Part shown: positions 1 through 6,300 of the stretch, piece by piece
Layout of the letters: each line of letters begins with the position of its first letter
Position numbering within the stretch: the stretch's first letter is position 1
NCBI GenBank assembly: GCA_030040235.1
Contig: JASHUC010000516.1
Location: forward strand, 1-6,387
From: Gammaproteobacteria bacterium
Lineage (GTDB): Bacteria > Pseudomonadota > Gammaproteobacteria > Steroidobacterales > Steroidobacteraceae
Direction: 5' to 3'
DNA: 6,387 nucleotides
Notes under the pieces: generated by a model
What the model was told of the DNA's origin: nothing
The model's database searches: none
The model's input: only the letters and a program-made list of their open reading frames with translations
Made by a program: the position numbers and the translations under genes

Positions 1-1661
1 GCGAGCGCGACGCTTTGCCTGCGGATTCCGAGCTGTCCGGACTCGATGCGCACGCTCTCGAGCAGATTGTCGATGAGCCGCGTCAGGCGCAGCGTGCCGC
101 GCTCGAGCGAGAGCACGAGCTGCTCGCGCTCGGCGGGCCCGATCTGCTCGAGGCCATCGTGCAGCAGCTCGATCGAGGCGAGCTGCGCCGCAAGCGGCGT
201 GCGGAACTCGTGCGAGATGTTCGCGAGCACCGAATCGCGTGCGCGCCGCACCGCCTCGAGCTCGCTCTCGTCGCGAATCACCTGCACCTGCAGGCCCTCG
301 ACGAGCCCCGAGCTCGTGATGATGGTCGTGCGCTCGCCGCGGCCGTCGGTCTGCAGATGCTCGACGGCGCGGGCGGTGCCATCGACGCGCGCCTGCAGGA
401 TCGGGCAGTGCTGCTCGCAGGGGCGCGCATCGGCCGCGCCGCGCGGCCGCAACACCTCGCCGCAGAAGCGGCCGACGGCCTGCGCCGGCTCCACGTTGAG
501 CAGCTTGGCGGCCTGGGGATTGAGATAGCGGATGGTGCGATGGCGGTCCACCGCATAGACGCCCTCGACGATGCCCGAGAGCACGGCTTGCGCCTCGGCC
601 TCGCGCCGGCGCAGCGTGCCGGTCAAGTCCACGAGATTGCGCCGCATGTCCTCCATGGTGCGTGCGAGCGCGCCCACCTCGGCGGCCCCGCCTGGCGGAA
701 TCGAGGTGGAAAAGTCGCCGTGCCCGAGCCGCACGGCGGCCTCGGTGAGCGCCTGGACGGGCCGCGTGACGTACTGGGCGAGAATGACTCCGGCGAGCAC
801 GGCGAGCACCGCCAGAATCACCGCGGTGATGAGCAGGTGATGGATGAGCCGCCGCGCGGAGCTGTCGATGTCCGCAGCAGGCAGGCGCACCTCGACGAGC
901 GCGATGGCCTCGCCGGTTGCGGCGAACAGCGGGAAGCTTGCGGCGTACACATCGAGGGAATCGATCCGCTGCACCGCCGAGTTGCCGTCCGCAAGCCCGG
1001 CGGTGTGCAGCGCCGTGAGCGCATCCACCGGCGAGCTCGCAAAGACTCGATAGTTGAGCAACCGCACGGCAAGACCCACCCGGCGGCTCAAACGCGCGGC
1101 CATCCGCGCATCGAGCAGCCGGGCGACGAGCACCCGGGCGTTCGGATGACCCGTCACGGCGGTGAACGCCCCGAGCACCGGCGCGGGCGCCTGCGCGGGG
1201 TCGGCGAGAAAGGTCTGACCCTGCTCGGCGACCTCGGCGGCGATATCGTTCCAGGGAAGGGCCATGCCGGACTGGGCGATGACCATGCCGTTCTCGAGCA
1301 CCGCGCACGCATCGATCACGTCGGCGGAGCAGAAGCGCCTGAGGAAGAGGGCGAGCTCCTCGGGGCGCCCCTCCATGAGAAGCCGCTCGAGTGTCGGGCG
1401 GTCTGCGAGCGTCCGTGCCTGCGTGAGGGCGTCCTCGCTGGCGCGCCGCAGATCCTCGCGGGCCATGGCTCCGGCGAGCTCTACGCGCGATTTGCCGCGC
1501 TCGTCGGCGAGATCGTGCAAACGGCCGATCGCGTAGGCCGAGATGCCGCCCGCGACGAGCAGCACGGCCGCCACCTGGCTGGCGACGAGCCACCACCCGA
1601 GGCTCGTCTTTGCCGGATCGAGGCGCAGTTTGGCGTATAGCCGGCGCAGGCGCTCGAGCAT
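1..1661 (-). CDS. Membrane sensor histidine kinase (Cache-like/HAMP/PAS/HisKA), 3' end cut by window
   Basis: Read on the minus strand from ATG 1661-1659, the frame stays open for 553 codons to the window edge. The N-terminus has a membrane segment (about residues 22-44), then a ~225-residue probably periplasmic sensor region (about 45-271, Cache-like by size and position only), and a second membrane segment (about 272-297). A HAMP linker follows (about 298-350, TRPVQALTEAA start), then a PAS domain (about 356-468), then HisKA with the H-box NISHEFRTPLAAQL, whose phospho-accepting histidine is H484. The HATPase domain and any receiver domain lie beyond base 1. The PAS domain has cysteines C400, C415 and C419 in a C-x14-C-x3-C-P arrangement. 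The gene starts 6 nt after the cysW stop with no clear Shine-Dalgarno, so translation is probably coupled to cysW and the gene co-transcribed with the sulfate transporter. Ligand and cognate response regulator cannot be seen. The kinase family is firm; a role in sulfur sensing is inferred from position only. Confidence 0.93.
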   Translation of the reverse strand, partial: MLERLRRLYAKLRLDPAKTSLGWWLVASQVAAVLLVAGGISAYAIGRLHDLADERGKSRVELAGAMAREDLRRASEDALTQARTLADRPTLERLLMEGRPEELALFLRRFCSADVIDACAVLENGMVIAQSGMALPWNDIAAEVAEQGQTFLADPAQAPAPVLGAFTAVTGHPNARVLVARLLDARMAARLSRRVGLAVRLLNYRVFASSPVDALTALHTAGLADGNSAVQRIDSLDVYAASFPLFAATGEAIALVEVRLPAADIDSSARRLIHHLLITAVILAVLAVLAGVILAQYVTRPVQALTEAAVRLGHGDFSTSIPPGGAAEVGALARTMEDMRRNLVDLTGTLRRREAEAQAVLSGIVEGVYAVDRHRTIRYLNPQAAKLLNVEPAQAVGRFCGEVLRPRGAADARPCEQHCPILQARVDGTARAVEHLQTDGRGERTTIITSSGLVEGLQVQVIRDESELEAVRRARDSVLANISHEFRTPLAAQLASIELLHDGLEQIGPAEREQLVLSLERGTLRLTRLIDNLLESVRIESGQLGIRRQSVAL

Positions 1662-1667
1662 GTGCGA

Positions 1668-2537
1668 TCAGCGCCGGTGGTAGCCCGTCCGCTCCACCAG
1701 CGTCTTGATCGTCAGAGTCAGCAATGCGAGGAGCGTGAGGAGAGAGGCCACGGCGAATGCGCCCACGAAGTTGTACTCGTTATACAGGATCTCGATGTGC
1801 AGCGGCATCGTAATCGTGGAGCCCCGGATGTGGCCGGAGACGACCGAGACCGCGCCGAACTCGCCCATCGCCCGGGCGTTGCAGAGAATGACCCCGTAGA
1901 TGAGGCCCCAGCGCACCTTCGGCAGCGTGACCCGGAAGAAGGTGATCCACGCCCCGGCGCCCATGGTGATGGCGGCTTCCTCCTCGTCGTTGCCGAGCTG
2001 CTGCATGAGCGGGATCAGCTCGCGGGCGACGTAGGGGAAGGTCACGAACATCGTTGCGAGGATGATGCCGGGCAGGGCGAAGATGATGCTGATGCCGTGA
2101 TCCTCGAGCCATTCCCCGAACCAGCCCTGCAGCCCGAAGAGCAGCACGAAGAGCATCCCCGAGATGACCGGGGAGACCGCGAGCGGCAGGTCGATGAGGG
2201 TGATGAAAAAGCTCTTGCCCTTGAATTCGAACTTGGCGATGCACCAGGAGGCGGCGAGCCCGAAAACGGTGTTGAGCGGCACGACCACCGCCGCGGTGAT
2301 GAGGGTGAGACGCACCGCATCGCGGGTGTCGGGGTCTGCGAAGGTCGTGACGTAGGCGTGCCAGCCGTGCTCGAACGCGACGGCGAAGACGGTCGCGAGC
2401 GGTGCGAGCAGCAGCGAGGCGAGGAAGGCGAGGGAGATGGCGATCAGCGTCCAGCGCACGAGCACGGTGAGGAACGTGTCACCTCCCGGCCGGGTGGCGA
2501 GCTCATCGCGCAGCGCAAGGTGAATGCCGGCCGCCAT
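1668..2537 (-). CDS. cysW: Sulfate/thiosulfate ABC transporter permease CysW
   Basis: Inner-membrane permease of the sulfate/thiosulfate importer, expected to pair with CysT and couple to CysA. The 289-residue protein matches the usual CysW length (about 290). A first hydrophobic segment lies at about residues 29-55, followed by further membrane helices. Family-typical stretches include LIDLPLAVSPVISGMLFVLL (114-133), the FVTFPYVARELIPLMQQ region (164-180), the EAA cytoplasmic loop that contacts the ATPase (EEEAAITMGAGAWITFFRV, about 185-203), and NARAMGEFGAVSVVSGHIRG (220-239). The frame is open far upstream of this point, but that part shadows cysT. The ATG at 2537-2535 is chosen because it overlaps the cysT stop as TGATG and gives the normal length. 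I see no separate Shine-Dalgarno, so termination-reinitiation coupling with cysT is likely. The binding protein that delivers substrate is not in the window; sulfate versus thiosulfate cannot be told apart. Confidence 0.96.
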   Translation of the reverse strand: MAAGIHLALRDELATRPGGDTFLTVLVRWTLIAISLAFLASLLLAPLATVFAVAFEHGWHAYVTTFADPDTRDAVRLTLITAAVVVPLNTVFGLAASWCIAKFEFKGKSFFITLIDLPLAVSPVISGMLFVLLFGLQGWFGEWLEDHGISIIFALPGIILATMFVTFPYVARELIPLMQQLGNDEEEAAITMGAGAWITFFRVTLPKVRWGLIYGVILCNARAMGEFGAVSVVSGHIRGSTITMPLHIEILYNEYNFVGAFAVASLLTLLALLTLTIKTLVERTGYHRR

Positions 2538-3379
2538 CAGCGTGCAGCCGCGACCACGCGCCGCCGTCCCCAGGCGTGGATCAGATTGATCGTGAGCAGC
2601 ACGACGAACGACATGACGAGCATGACGGCCCCGAGCGCCGCCGCGCCGCGGTAATCGAACTCCTGCAGATGGATCACGATGAGGAGCGGGGTGATCTCGG
2701 TCTTCATCGGTATGTTGCCGGCGATGAAGATGACCGAGCCGTATTCCCCGACGGCGCGCGCGAAGGCGAGCGTGAAGCCGGTGAGCATCGCAGGCAGTAC
2801 CGTCGGCAGAATGATGCGGCGGAGCACGTAGGCGCGGCCCGCCCCGAGGGTCTCGGCAGCATCCTCGAGATCGCGCTGCACCTCGGTGAGCGCGGGCTGG
2901 AGCGTGCGCACCATGAACGGCATGCCGATGAGCGTGAGCGCCACGGTGACGCCGATCCAGGTATAGGCGACCTGTATGCCGGCGAGCGCGAGGTAGCGTC
3001 CGAGCCAGCCGTTTTGCGCAAACACCGTGGTGAGCGCAATGCCCGAGACCGCCGTGGGCAGCGCGAAGGGCATGTCGATGAGCGCATCGACGAGCTTGCG
3101 CGCAGGAAATTCGTACCGCACGAGGCTCCAGGCGATGATGAAGCCGAACACCAGATTGATGCCGGCGGCGAGAAACGAGGCTCCGAACGACAGGCGGTAG
3201 GATCCGAGCGCGCGGGCGCTCAGCACGACGTGCACGAACTCGGTCCACCGCATCGACCCGGCCATCAGCACGAGCGCGGCGAGCGGCAACAGCACGAGCG
3301 CGCTCAGGAAGAACGTCGTGAAGCCGAAGGTCAGCCCGAAACCCGGCAGGACGCTCGGTTGATGAAAGCGCTCCCGCAT
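2537..3379 (-). CDS. cysT: Sulfate/thiosulfate ABC transporter permease CysT (CysU)
   Basis: Second permease of the importer, 280 residues, close to the family length of about 277. Hydrophobic segments begin at about residues 18-41 and continue to the C-terminus. Recognisable CysT stretches are ALIDMPFALPTAVSGIALTT (99-118) followed by the AQNGWLG element (121-127), the EAA loop EDAAETLGAGRAYVLRRIILP region (about 172-192), and FARAVGEYGSVIFIAGNIPM (206-225). The frame stays open upstream to 3916, but that part shadows cysA. The ATG at 3379-3377 gives an MRERFHQPSVLPGFGL N-terminus like other CysT proteins and lies 4 nt after the cysA stop. The gene overlaps cysW by one base (TGATG). Gene order here is A-T-W, whereas E. 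coli has P-T-W-A. Assignment to sulfate rather than molybdate rests on the two-permease CysT/CysW arrangement and these motifs. Confidence 0.96.
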   Translation of the reverse strand: MRERFHQPSVLPGFGLTFGFTTFFLSALVLLPLAALVLMAGSMRWTEFVHVVLSARALGSYRLSFGASFLAAGINLVFGFIIAWSLVRYEFPARKLVDALIDMPFALPTAVSGIALTTVFAQNGWLGRYLALAGIQVAYTWIGVTVALTLIGMPFMVRTLQPALTEVQRDLEDAAETLGAGRAYVLRRIILPTVLPAMLTGFTLAFARAVGEYGSVIFIAGNIPMKTEITPLLIVIHLQEFDYRGAAALGAVMLVMSFVVLLTINLIHAWGRRRVVAAAR

Positions 3380-3383
3380 CGAG

Positions 3384-5243
3384 TCAGGCGAGCTTGAGCA
3401 AGTCGGCGGCGGCCGGCGCGCGCTCCTTGGCGAGCGCGGCGCTTCCGGGCTGATAGACGATGAGGAGCGGCCAGGTGGGACGGCTCGCAAGCGCTTCGAA
3501 CCGCCGCCCGAGATCCCGCACATCGGAGATGCCGAGCACGAGCAGTTGATCGGGCGCGTCCGCGAGCCTTCCGGCGAGCTCGCGCGCGACGTCCCCGAAG
3601 CGCAGCTCGGTGCGCATGTCGAAGCCGTGCACGGCCTGCGCCTCCGAGCGCGCATCGAGCAGCGCGCGCATCCCGAGCGGGCGGCGGGCGCTCGCCGCCC
3701 CTTCCTGGGGCAGGATGCCGACATACACCGCCTCGGCCGAGAGGTGCCGCAGGAGGCTCGCGGAGACGGCGAGCGTCGCGCGCCGCGCGGTCTCGCCGAC
3801 CCAGTGGATGAGGACTCGGCGCGGCGGGGGCGCATTGTCCGGCAGCACGAGTACCTCTTCGGCGCCCTGCTCGAGGAGCCGCTCGATGCTGGCGACGGCT
3901 CCGGAGCGCGCCGCAATGACCGCGGCTCCCATCACGATCGGGCTCGATTCGGAGGTCGCCTCGCCGGCGCCTGCGGGCGCCGCGGCGGATGCAAGCTCCG
4001 AGGCGGAGCCGAGCGCAGGGTCCACGTGCAAGGCGATGCGCGTCTTCATGCGCGTCGCGAGCTGGTTGAGCAGCGGCTCACGCGCGAGCGACTGCGCAAG
4101 CTCCGCGCTCGCGGCACAGGCCGTGAAGCTCGAAAGAGGCGTGGTGAGCACGTGGAGCCTGCGCACACCGAGCGTCACGTCCTGGCCGGGGGCCAGCGGG
4201 AAGAGCCGCTGCTCGTGCTGCGTGCGGCTCACCTCGAGGAACGGCTCCTCGGCCCCGTCCTCGGCGCGCAGCACGTGGGCGCTCGTCGCGGGATCGCCCA
4301 ACCGCACGCGCAGCCGCTCGAGCGCACCGCTGAAGAGGATCTCACCGACGGTGCCCGCGGCCATGAAGGGCGACCTCAGCGCCTCGCGCGAGGGGGCGAG
4401 CTCGATCTCCTCGGGGCGCAGCACCGCGACGACCTCGTGCTCGCGGATGTGCTGCGCCGACTCCGCGCCGCGCACGACCACGGCGTCGGATCCGAAGGCG
4501 AGGCCGCGGCTGCTCTGGCGCGCGAGCATGAGATTCGCCGCTCCGAGGAAGGTCGCCACGAAGCGCGTTGCAGGCCTCGCGTAGAGGTCATCGGGCCGGC
4601 CCATCTCGAGCAAGCGCCCGAGATTCATGATACCGATGCGATCGGCGAGTGCGAACGCCTCCTCCTGGTCGTGCGTGACGAGCAGGGTCGTGATTCCAAG
4701 CTCGCGCTGTACCTGGCGAATCGTGCGGCGCAGCTCCTCGCGGATCTTGGCATCGAGCGCGCCGAAGGGCTCATCGAGCAGGAGCACCTCCGGCTTGTGA
4801 GCGAGCGCGCGCGCGACCGCGACGCGCTGCTGCTGGCCGCCCGAAAGCTGCACGGGCAGCCGATCGTCCATGCCCTCGAGCGCCACGAGGCGCAGCAGCT
4901 CGCGGCGCCGCGCCCGGCGCTCCGAGGCGCGTATGCGCCGCACGCGCAGCGCAAACTCGATGTTGTCGGCGACCGTCATGTGCCGAAAGAGCGCGTAGTT
5001 CTGGAACACGAGTCCCACGCCACGTTCGCGCGCGCCGACGTGCGTCACGTCGCGGCCGTGCAGCGCGATGCGGCCGTGGTCCACGCCGGTGAGGCCGGCG
5101 ATGGCGCGCAGGAGCGTGCTCTTGCCGCTGCCACTCGGGCCGAGCAGCACGAAGAACTCACCATCGCCGATGTCGAGCGACACGTCGTTGACGACGGTCG
5201 ATCCCTGATAGCGCTTGGTCACCTGATCGAGGGTGATGGACAT
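3384..5243 (-). CDS. cysA: Sulfate ABC transporter ATPase CysA with an unusual C-terminal Usp-like extension
   Basis: Cytoplasmic ATPase expected to power CysT/CysW. The nucleotide-binding domain (residues 1 to about 235) is complete: Walker A GPSGSGKST (35-43), Q-loop Q81, signature LSGGQQQR (133-140), Walker B LLLDEP with catalytic E158, D-loop GALDAK (161-166), and switch H191. A TOBE-type regulatory region follows (about 240-367; LRPEEIELAP at 275-284), ending near VRRLHVLTTP as ordinary CysA proteins do. The protein then continues for ~250 residues to 619, far beyond the usual 330-370. This tail has a low-complexity Ala/Ser/Glu linker (about 412-434) and a segment from R475 (RRVLIHWVGETARRATLAVS) through LLVLGIS (567-573) to LLIVYQPG (593-600) that reads like a universal-stress-protein alpha/beta fold. 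It is one continuous frame, so this is a fusion rather than an artefact of a missed stop. ATG 5243-5241 has an AGGA 9 nt upstream. cysA is the first gene of the cysA-cysT-cysW-kinase unit. Confidence 0.95.
   Translation of the reverse strand: MSITLDQVTKRYQGSTVVNDVSLDIGDGEFFVLLGPSGSGKSTLLRAIAGLTGVDHGRIALHGRDVTHVGARERGVGLVFQNYALFRHMTVADNIEFALRVRRIRASERRARRRELLRLVALEGMDDRLPVQLSGGQQQRVAVARALAHKPEVLLLDEPFGALDAKIREELRRTIRQVQRELGITTLLVTHDQEEAFALADRIGIMNLGRLLEMGRPDDLYARPATRFVATFLGAANLMLARQSSRGLAFGSDAVVVRGAESAQHIREHEVVAVLRPEEIELAPSREALRSPFMAAGTVGEILFSGALERLRVRLGDPATSAHVLRAEDGAEEPFLEVSRTQHEQRLFPLAPGQDVTLGVRRLHVLTTPLSSFTACAASAELAQSLAREPLLNQLATRMKTRIALHVDPALGSASELASAAAPAGAGEATSESSPIVMGAAVIAARSGAVASIERLLEQGAEEVLVLPDNAPPPRRVLIHWVGETARRATLAVSASLLRHLSAEAVYVGILPQEGAASARRPLGMRALLDARSEAQAVHGFDMRTELRFGDVARELAGRLADAPDQLLVLGISDVRDLGRRFEALASRPTWPLLIVYQPGSAALAKERAPAAADLLKLA
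3387..4136 (-). other. C-terminal Usp-like extension of CysA (protein domain)
   Basis: Codons 370-619 of cysA encode what follows the TOBE region. The second part (about residues 474-600) alternates hydrophobic strands and amphipathic helices in the Usp order: strand RRVLIHW, helix with ETARRATLAVSASLLRHL, strand AVYVGIL, helix RALLDARSEAQAV, strand RTELRFG, helix DVARELAGRL, strand QLLVLGIS, a further helix, and final strand PLLIVYQ. The first part (about 375-470) ends in IVMGAAVIAARSG...IERLLEQGAEEVLVLP, which could be the tail of an earlier, decayed Usp copy. The G-2X-G-9X-G(S/T) ATP-binding signature of ATP-binding Usps is not evident after LVLG, so nucleotide binding is doubtful. The fold call is my reading of sequence pattern, not a profile match. 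Confidence 0.5.
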
Positions 5244-5252
5244 ACGGGAACA

Positions 5253-5256
5253 TCCT
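5253..5256 (-). promoter_or_regulatory. Ribosome binding site of cysA
   Basis: AGGA on the minus strand, 9 nt upstream of the cysA ATG at 5243. It is the only purine-rich element close to the start and supports choosing this ATG. Confidence 0.55.
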
Positions 5257-5290
5257 AAACGGCGGGATGCCCCCGGTCAGCCGCGCGCTG

Positions 5291-5296
5291 GTTATA
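5291..5296 (-). promoter_or_regulatory. Possible -10 box (TATAAC) of the cys operon promoter
   Basis: TATAAC matches the sigma-70 -10 consensus at five of six positions and sits about 47 bases upstream of the cysA start in GC-rich surroundings. The hexamer 17 bp further upstream (CGCCGC, 5314-5319 read on the minus strand) shows no resemblance to TTGACA. A promoter with a good -10 and no -35 usually depends on an activator, which would fit CysB-type control of sulfate genes. The same bases belong to the repeated (T/C)ATAACC motif, so the site may instead be part of an operator. Confidence 0.35.
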
Positions 5297-5359
5297 AAGC
5301 GGTTATGGGGTCGGCGGCGATCGTGCGCGGCGAAGGCGCGGTCACAATTTGGTTATAGG

Positions 5360-5375
5360 AGCCGCGAAAGCGGTT
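5360..5375 (-). other. Small hairpin in the dat-cysA intergenic region
   Basis: CCGC and GCGG (5362-5365 and 5370-5373) form a perfect 4-bp stem with a 4-base loop, about 22 nt past the dat stop. The plus-strand version has a GAAA tetraloop and two extra weak pairs. No T-tract follows on the minus strand, so it is a poor candidate for a rho-independent terminator of dat. It overlaps one copy of the ATAACC repeat. No other gene, RNA or terminator is visible in 5244-5394. Confidence 0.2.
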
Positions 5376-5394
5376 ATATCGTCCACGGGGCGGC

Positions 5395-6276
5395 TCACCA
5401 GGGCTCGCCGGCCCGCTCCTGTTTGTAGCGCTGCAGCTCGGCATGGAGGCGCCGGAAGACGGGACCCGGCGAGCCGCCCCCGACGGGACGGCCATCGAGC
5501 CTGGTGACCGCAACGACTTCGCGGGTGGCGGCCGAGAGCCACACCTCCTGCGCACCGCGCAGTGCCTCCTCGGAAACCCGCGCCGACTCGCACGCGAGGC
5601 CGATCCGCGCGGCAAGCTCCTCGAGCAGCGTGCGCGTGGTGCCGGGTAAAACGCGCTCGGTGCGGGGCGGTGTTCTCACCACGCCATCGACCACCACGTG
5701 CACGGCTGCGGCGGCGGCCTCGGTCAGCTCCCCATTGCGCAGCAGAATCGTCTCCGCGGCTCCGGCATCGACCGAGAGCTGACGTAGCAGCACGTTGGCG
5801 AGCAGCGACACCGACTTGATGTCACAGCGCGCCCAGCGCGTATCGGCCGCGGTGATACAGGCGATTCCCCGCTCGAGGACCTCGGGCGGCGTGACGGGAA
5901 AGGGTGCGCAGAAGGCGAACACCGTGCGCGGCACGACGGGCAACGGCGCATGATTGCGCCCCCATTCGGCCCCGCGCGTGACCTGCCAGTAGACGTAGGA
6001 GTCGCTGGCACCGCCCAGGCCATTGCGCTCGATGAGCGTCGCGATCATCGTGCGCCACGCGCTCGCGGTCAACGGATCCTTCATGCCGAGCTCGCCGAGA
6101 CTGCGGGTGAGCCGCGCACCATGCTCGCGGAAACGAAAGGGCCGCCCGCCATAGACGGGCATGAGCTCGTAGGCGCCGTCGGAATACAGAAAGCCGCGAT
6201 CGAGCGGAGAGATGCGCGCCTCGCGCAGCGGCAGATACTCGCCGTTCAAATAGCAGATTACGAATGGCTCAGCCAC
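5395..6276 (-). CDS. dat: D-amino acid aminotransferase, PLP fold-type IV
   Basis: Predicted to interconvert D-alanine and D-glutamate by transamination with pyridoxal phosphate, supplying D-amino acids for peptidoglycan. The 293-residue length is usual for the family. The N-terminal block has NGEYLPLREARISPLDRGFL (11-30) and then SDGAYE (32-37). The PLP lysine is K154 in DIKSVSLLANVLLRQ, E185 is the conserved acidic residue in LTE, and LPGTTR (210-215) is the second phosphate-binding turn. Oddly, the stretch after E185, usually rich in Ser and ending Ser-Asn, reads AAAAA followed by V-H. The start is GTG at 6276-6274, with GGGGAGG 4 nt upstream; the preceding gene ends 24 nt before. Branched-chain aminotransferase or aminodeoxychorismate lyase share this fold; the N-terminal block and cell-wall neighbour favour Dat. 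Confidence 0.85.
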   Translation of the reverse strand: MAEPFVICYLNGEYLPLREARISPLDRGFLYSDGAYELMPVYGGRPFRFREHGARLTRSLGELGMKDPLTASAWRTMIATLIERNGLGGASDSYVYWQVTRGAEWGRNHAPLPVVPRTVFAFCAPFPVTPPEVLERGIACITAADTRWARCDIKSVSLLANVLLRQLSVDAGAAETILLRNGELTEAAAAAVHVVVDGVVRTPPRTERVLPGTTRTLLEELAARIGLACESARVSEEALRGAQEVWLSAATREVVAVTRLDGRPVGGGSPGPVFRRLHAELQRYKQERAGEPW

Positions 6277-6280
6277 GTGG

Positions 6281-6287
6281 CCTCCCC
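6281..6287 (-). promoter_or_regulatory. Ribosome binding site of dat, supporting a GTG start
   Basis: GGGGAGG on the minus strand ends 4 nt before the GTG at 6276. This strong Shine-Dalgarno-like element decides for the non-ATG start; the next in-frame ATG (codon 39 or later) would lie inside or beyond the conserved N-terminal block. Confidence 0.6.
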
Positions 6288-6300
6288 GAGCGTACGCTTT

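Larger units (their letters stand above)
5290..5378 (-). repeat. Four direct copies of (T/C)ATAACC upstream of cysA
   Basis: On the minus strand TATAACC occurs at 5290-5296, 5351-5357 and 5372-5378, and CATAACC at 5301-5307. Start-to-start spacings are 11, 50 and 21 bp, so the outer pairs sit about one and two helical turns apart. Two copies share a longer exact 11-mer, ATAACCGCTTT, at 5296-5306 and 5367-5377, 71 bp apart. The copies are AT-rich islands in GC-rich DNA and fill the only sizeable intergenic gap, directly before the cys operon. A multi-site operator for a sulfur regulator such as a LysR-type CysB is the simplest reading, but I cannot match the motif to a known consensus. Confidence 0.6.

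Noticed and set aside
1..600. Frequent CTCGAG/GAGCTC hexamers
   Set aside because: They arise from the preferred Leu-Glu/Glu-Leu codons (CTC, GAG) in the kinase and recur in other genes, so they reflect codon usage rather than a signal.
15..1640. 541-codon plus-strand open frame
   Set aside because: It lies opposite the histidine kinase, whose minus-strand translation shows HAMP, PAS and H-box motifs. The plus product is rich in Arg, Glu, His and Gly with no recognisable domain, typical of the antisense of GC-rich coding DNA.
2538..3248. Upstream extension of the cysW frame to 3248
   Set aside because: The extra 237 codons overlap cysT out of frame and are Arg/His/Ala-rich. CysW starts normally at 2537 with a TGATG overlap.
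1662..3397. Two long plus-strand open frames (330 and 273 codons) over the permeases
   Set aside because: Both are highly charged antisense products; the minus strand encodes clear CysT and CysW.
3380..3916. Upstream extension of the cysT frame to 3916
   Set aside because: The added residues are an Arg/Ser/Pro-rich shadow of the cysA 3' region. The ATG at 3379 gives family length.
3546..5258. 570-codon plus-strand open frame
   Set aside because: Exact antisense of cysA, low-complexity and without motifs. The minus strand carries all ABC ATPase motifs.
5342..5347. TTGTGA as a -35 box upstream of cysA
   Set aside because: At 16-18 bp spacing no acceptable -10 follows (ACGATC or CACGAT only).
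5362..5373. Rho-independent terminator after dat
   Set aside because: The stem is only 4 bp and no T-tract follows on the minus strand; kept only as a weak hairpin.
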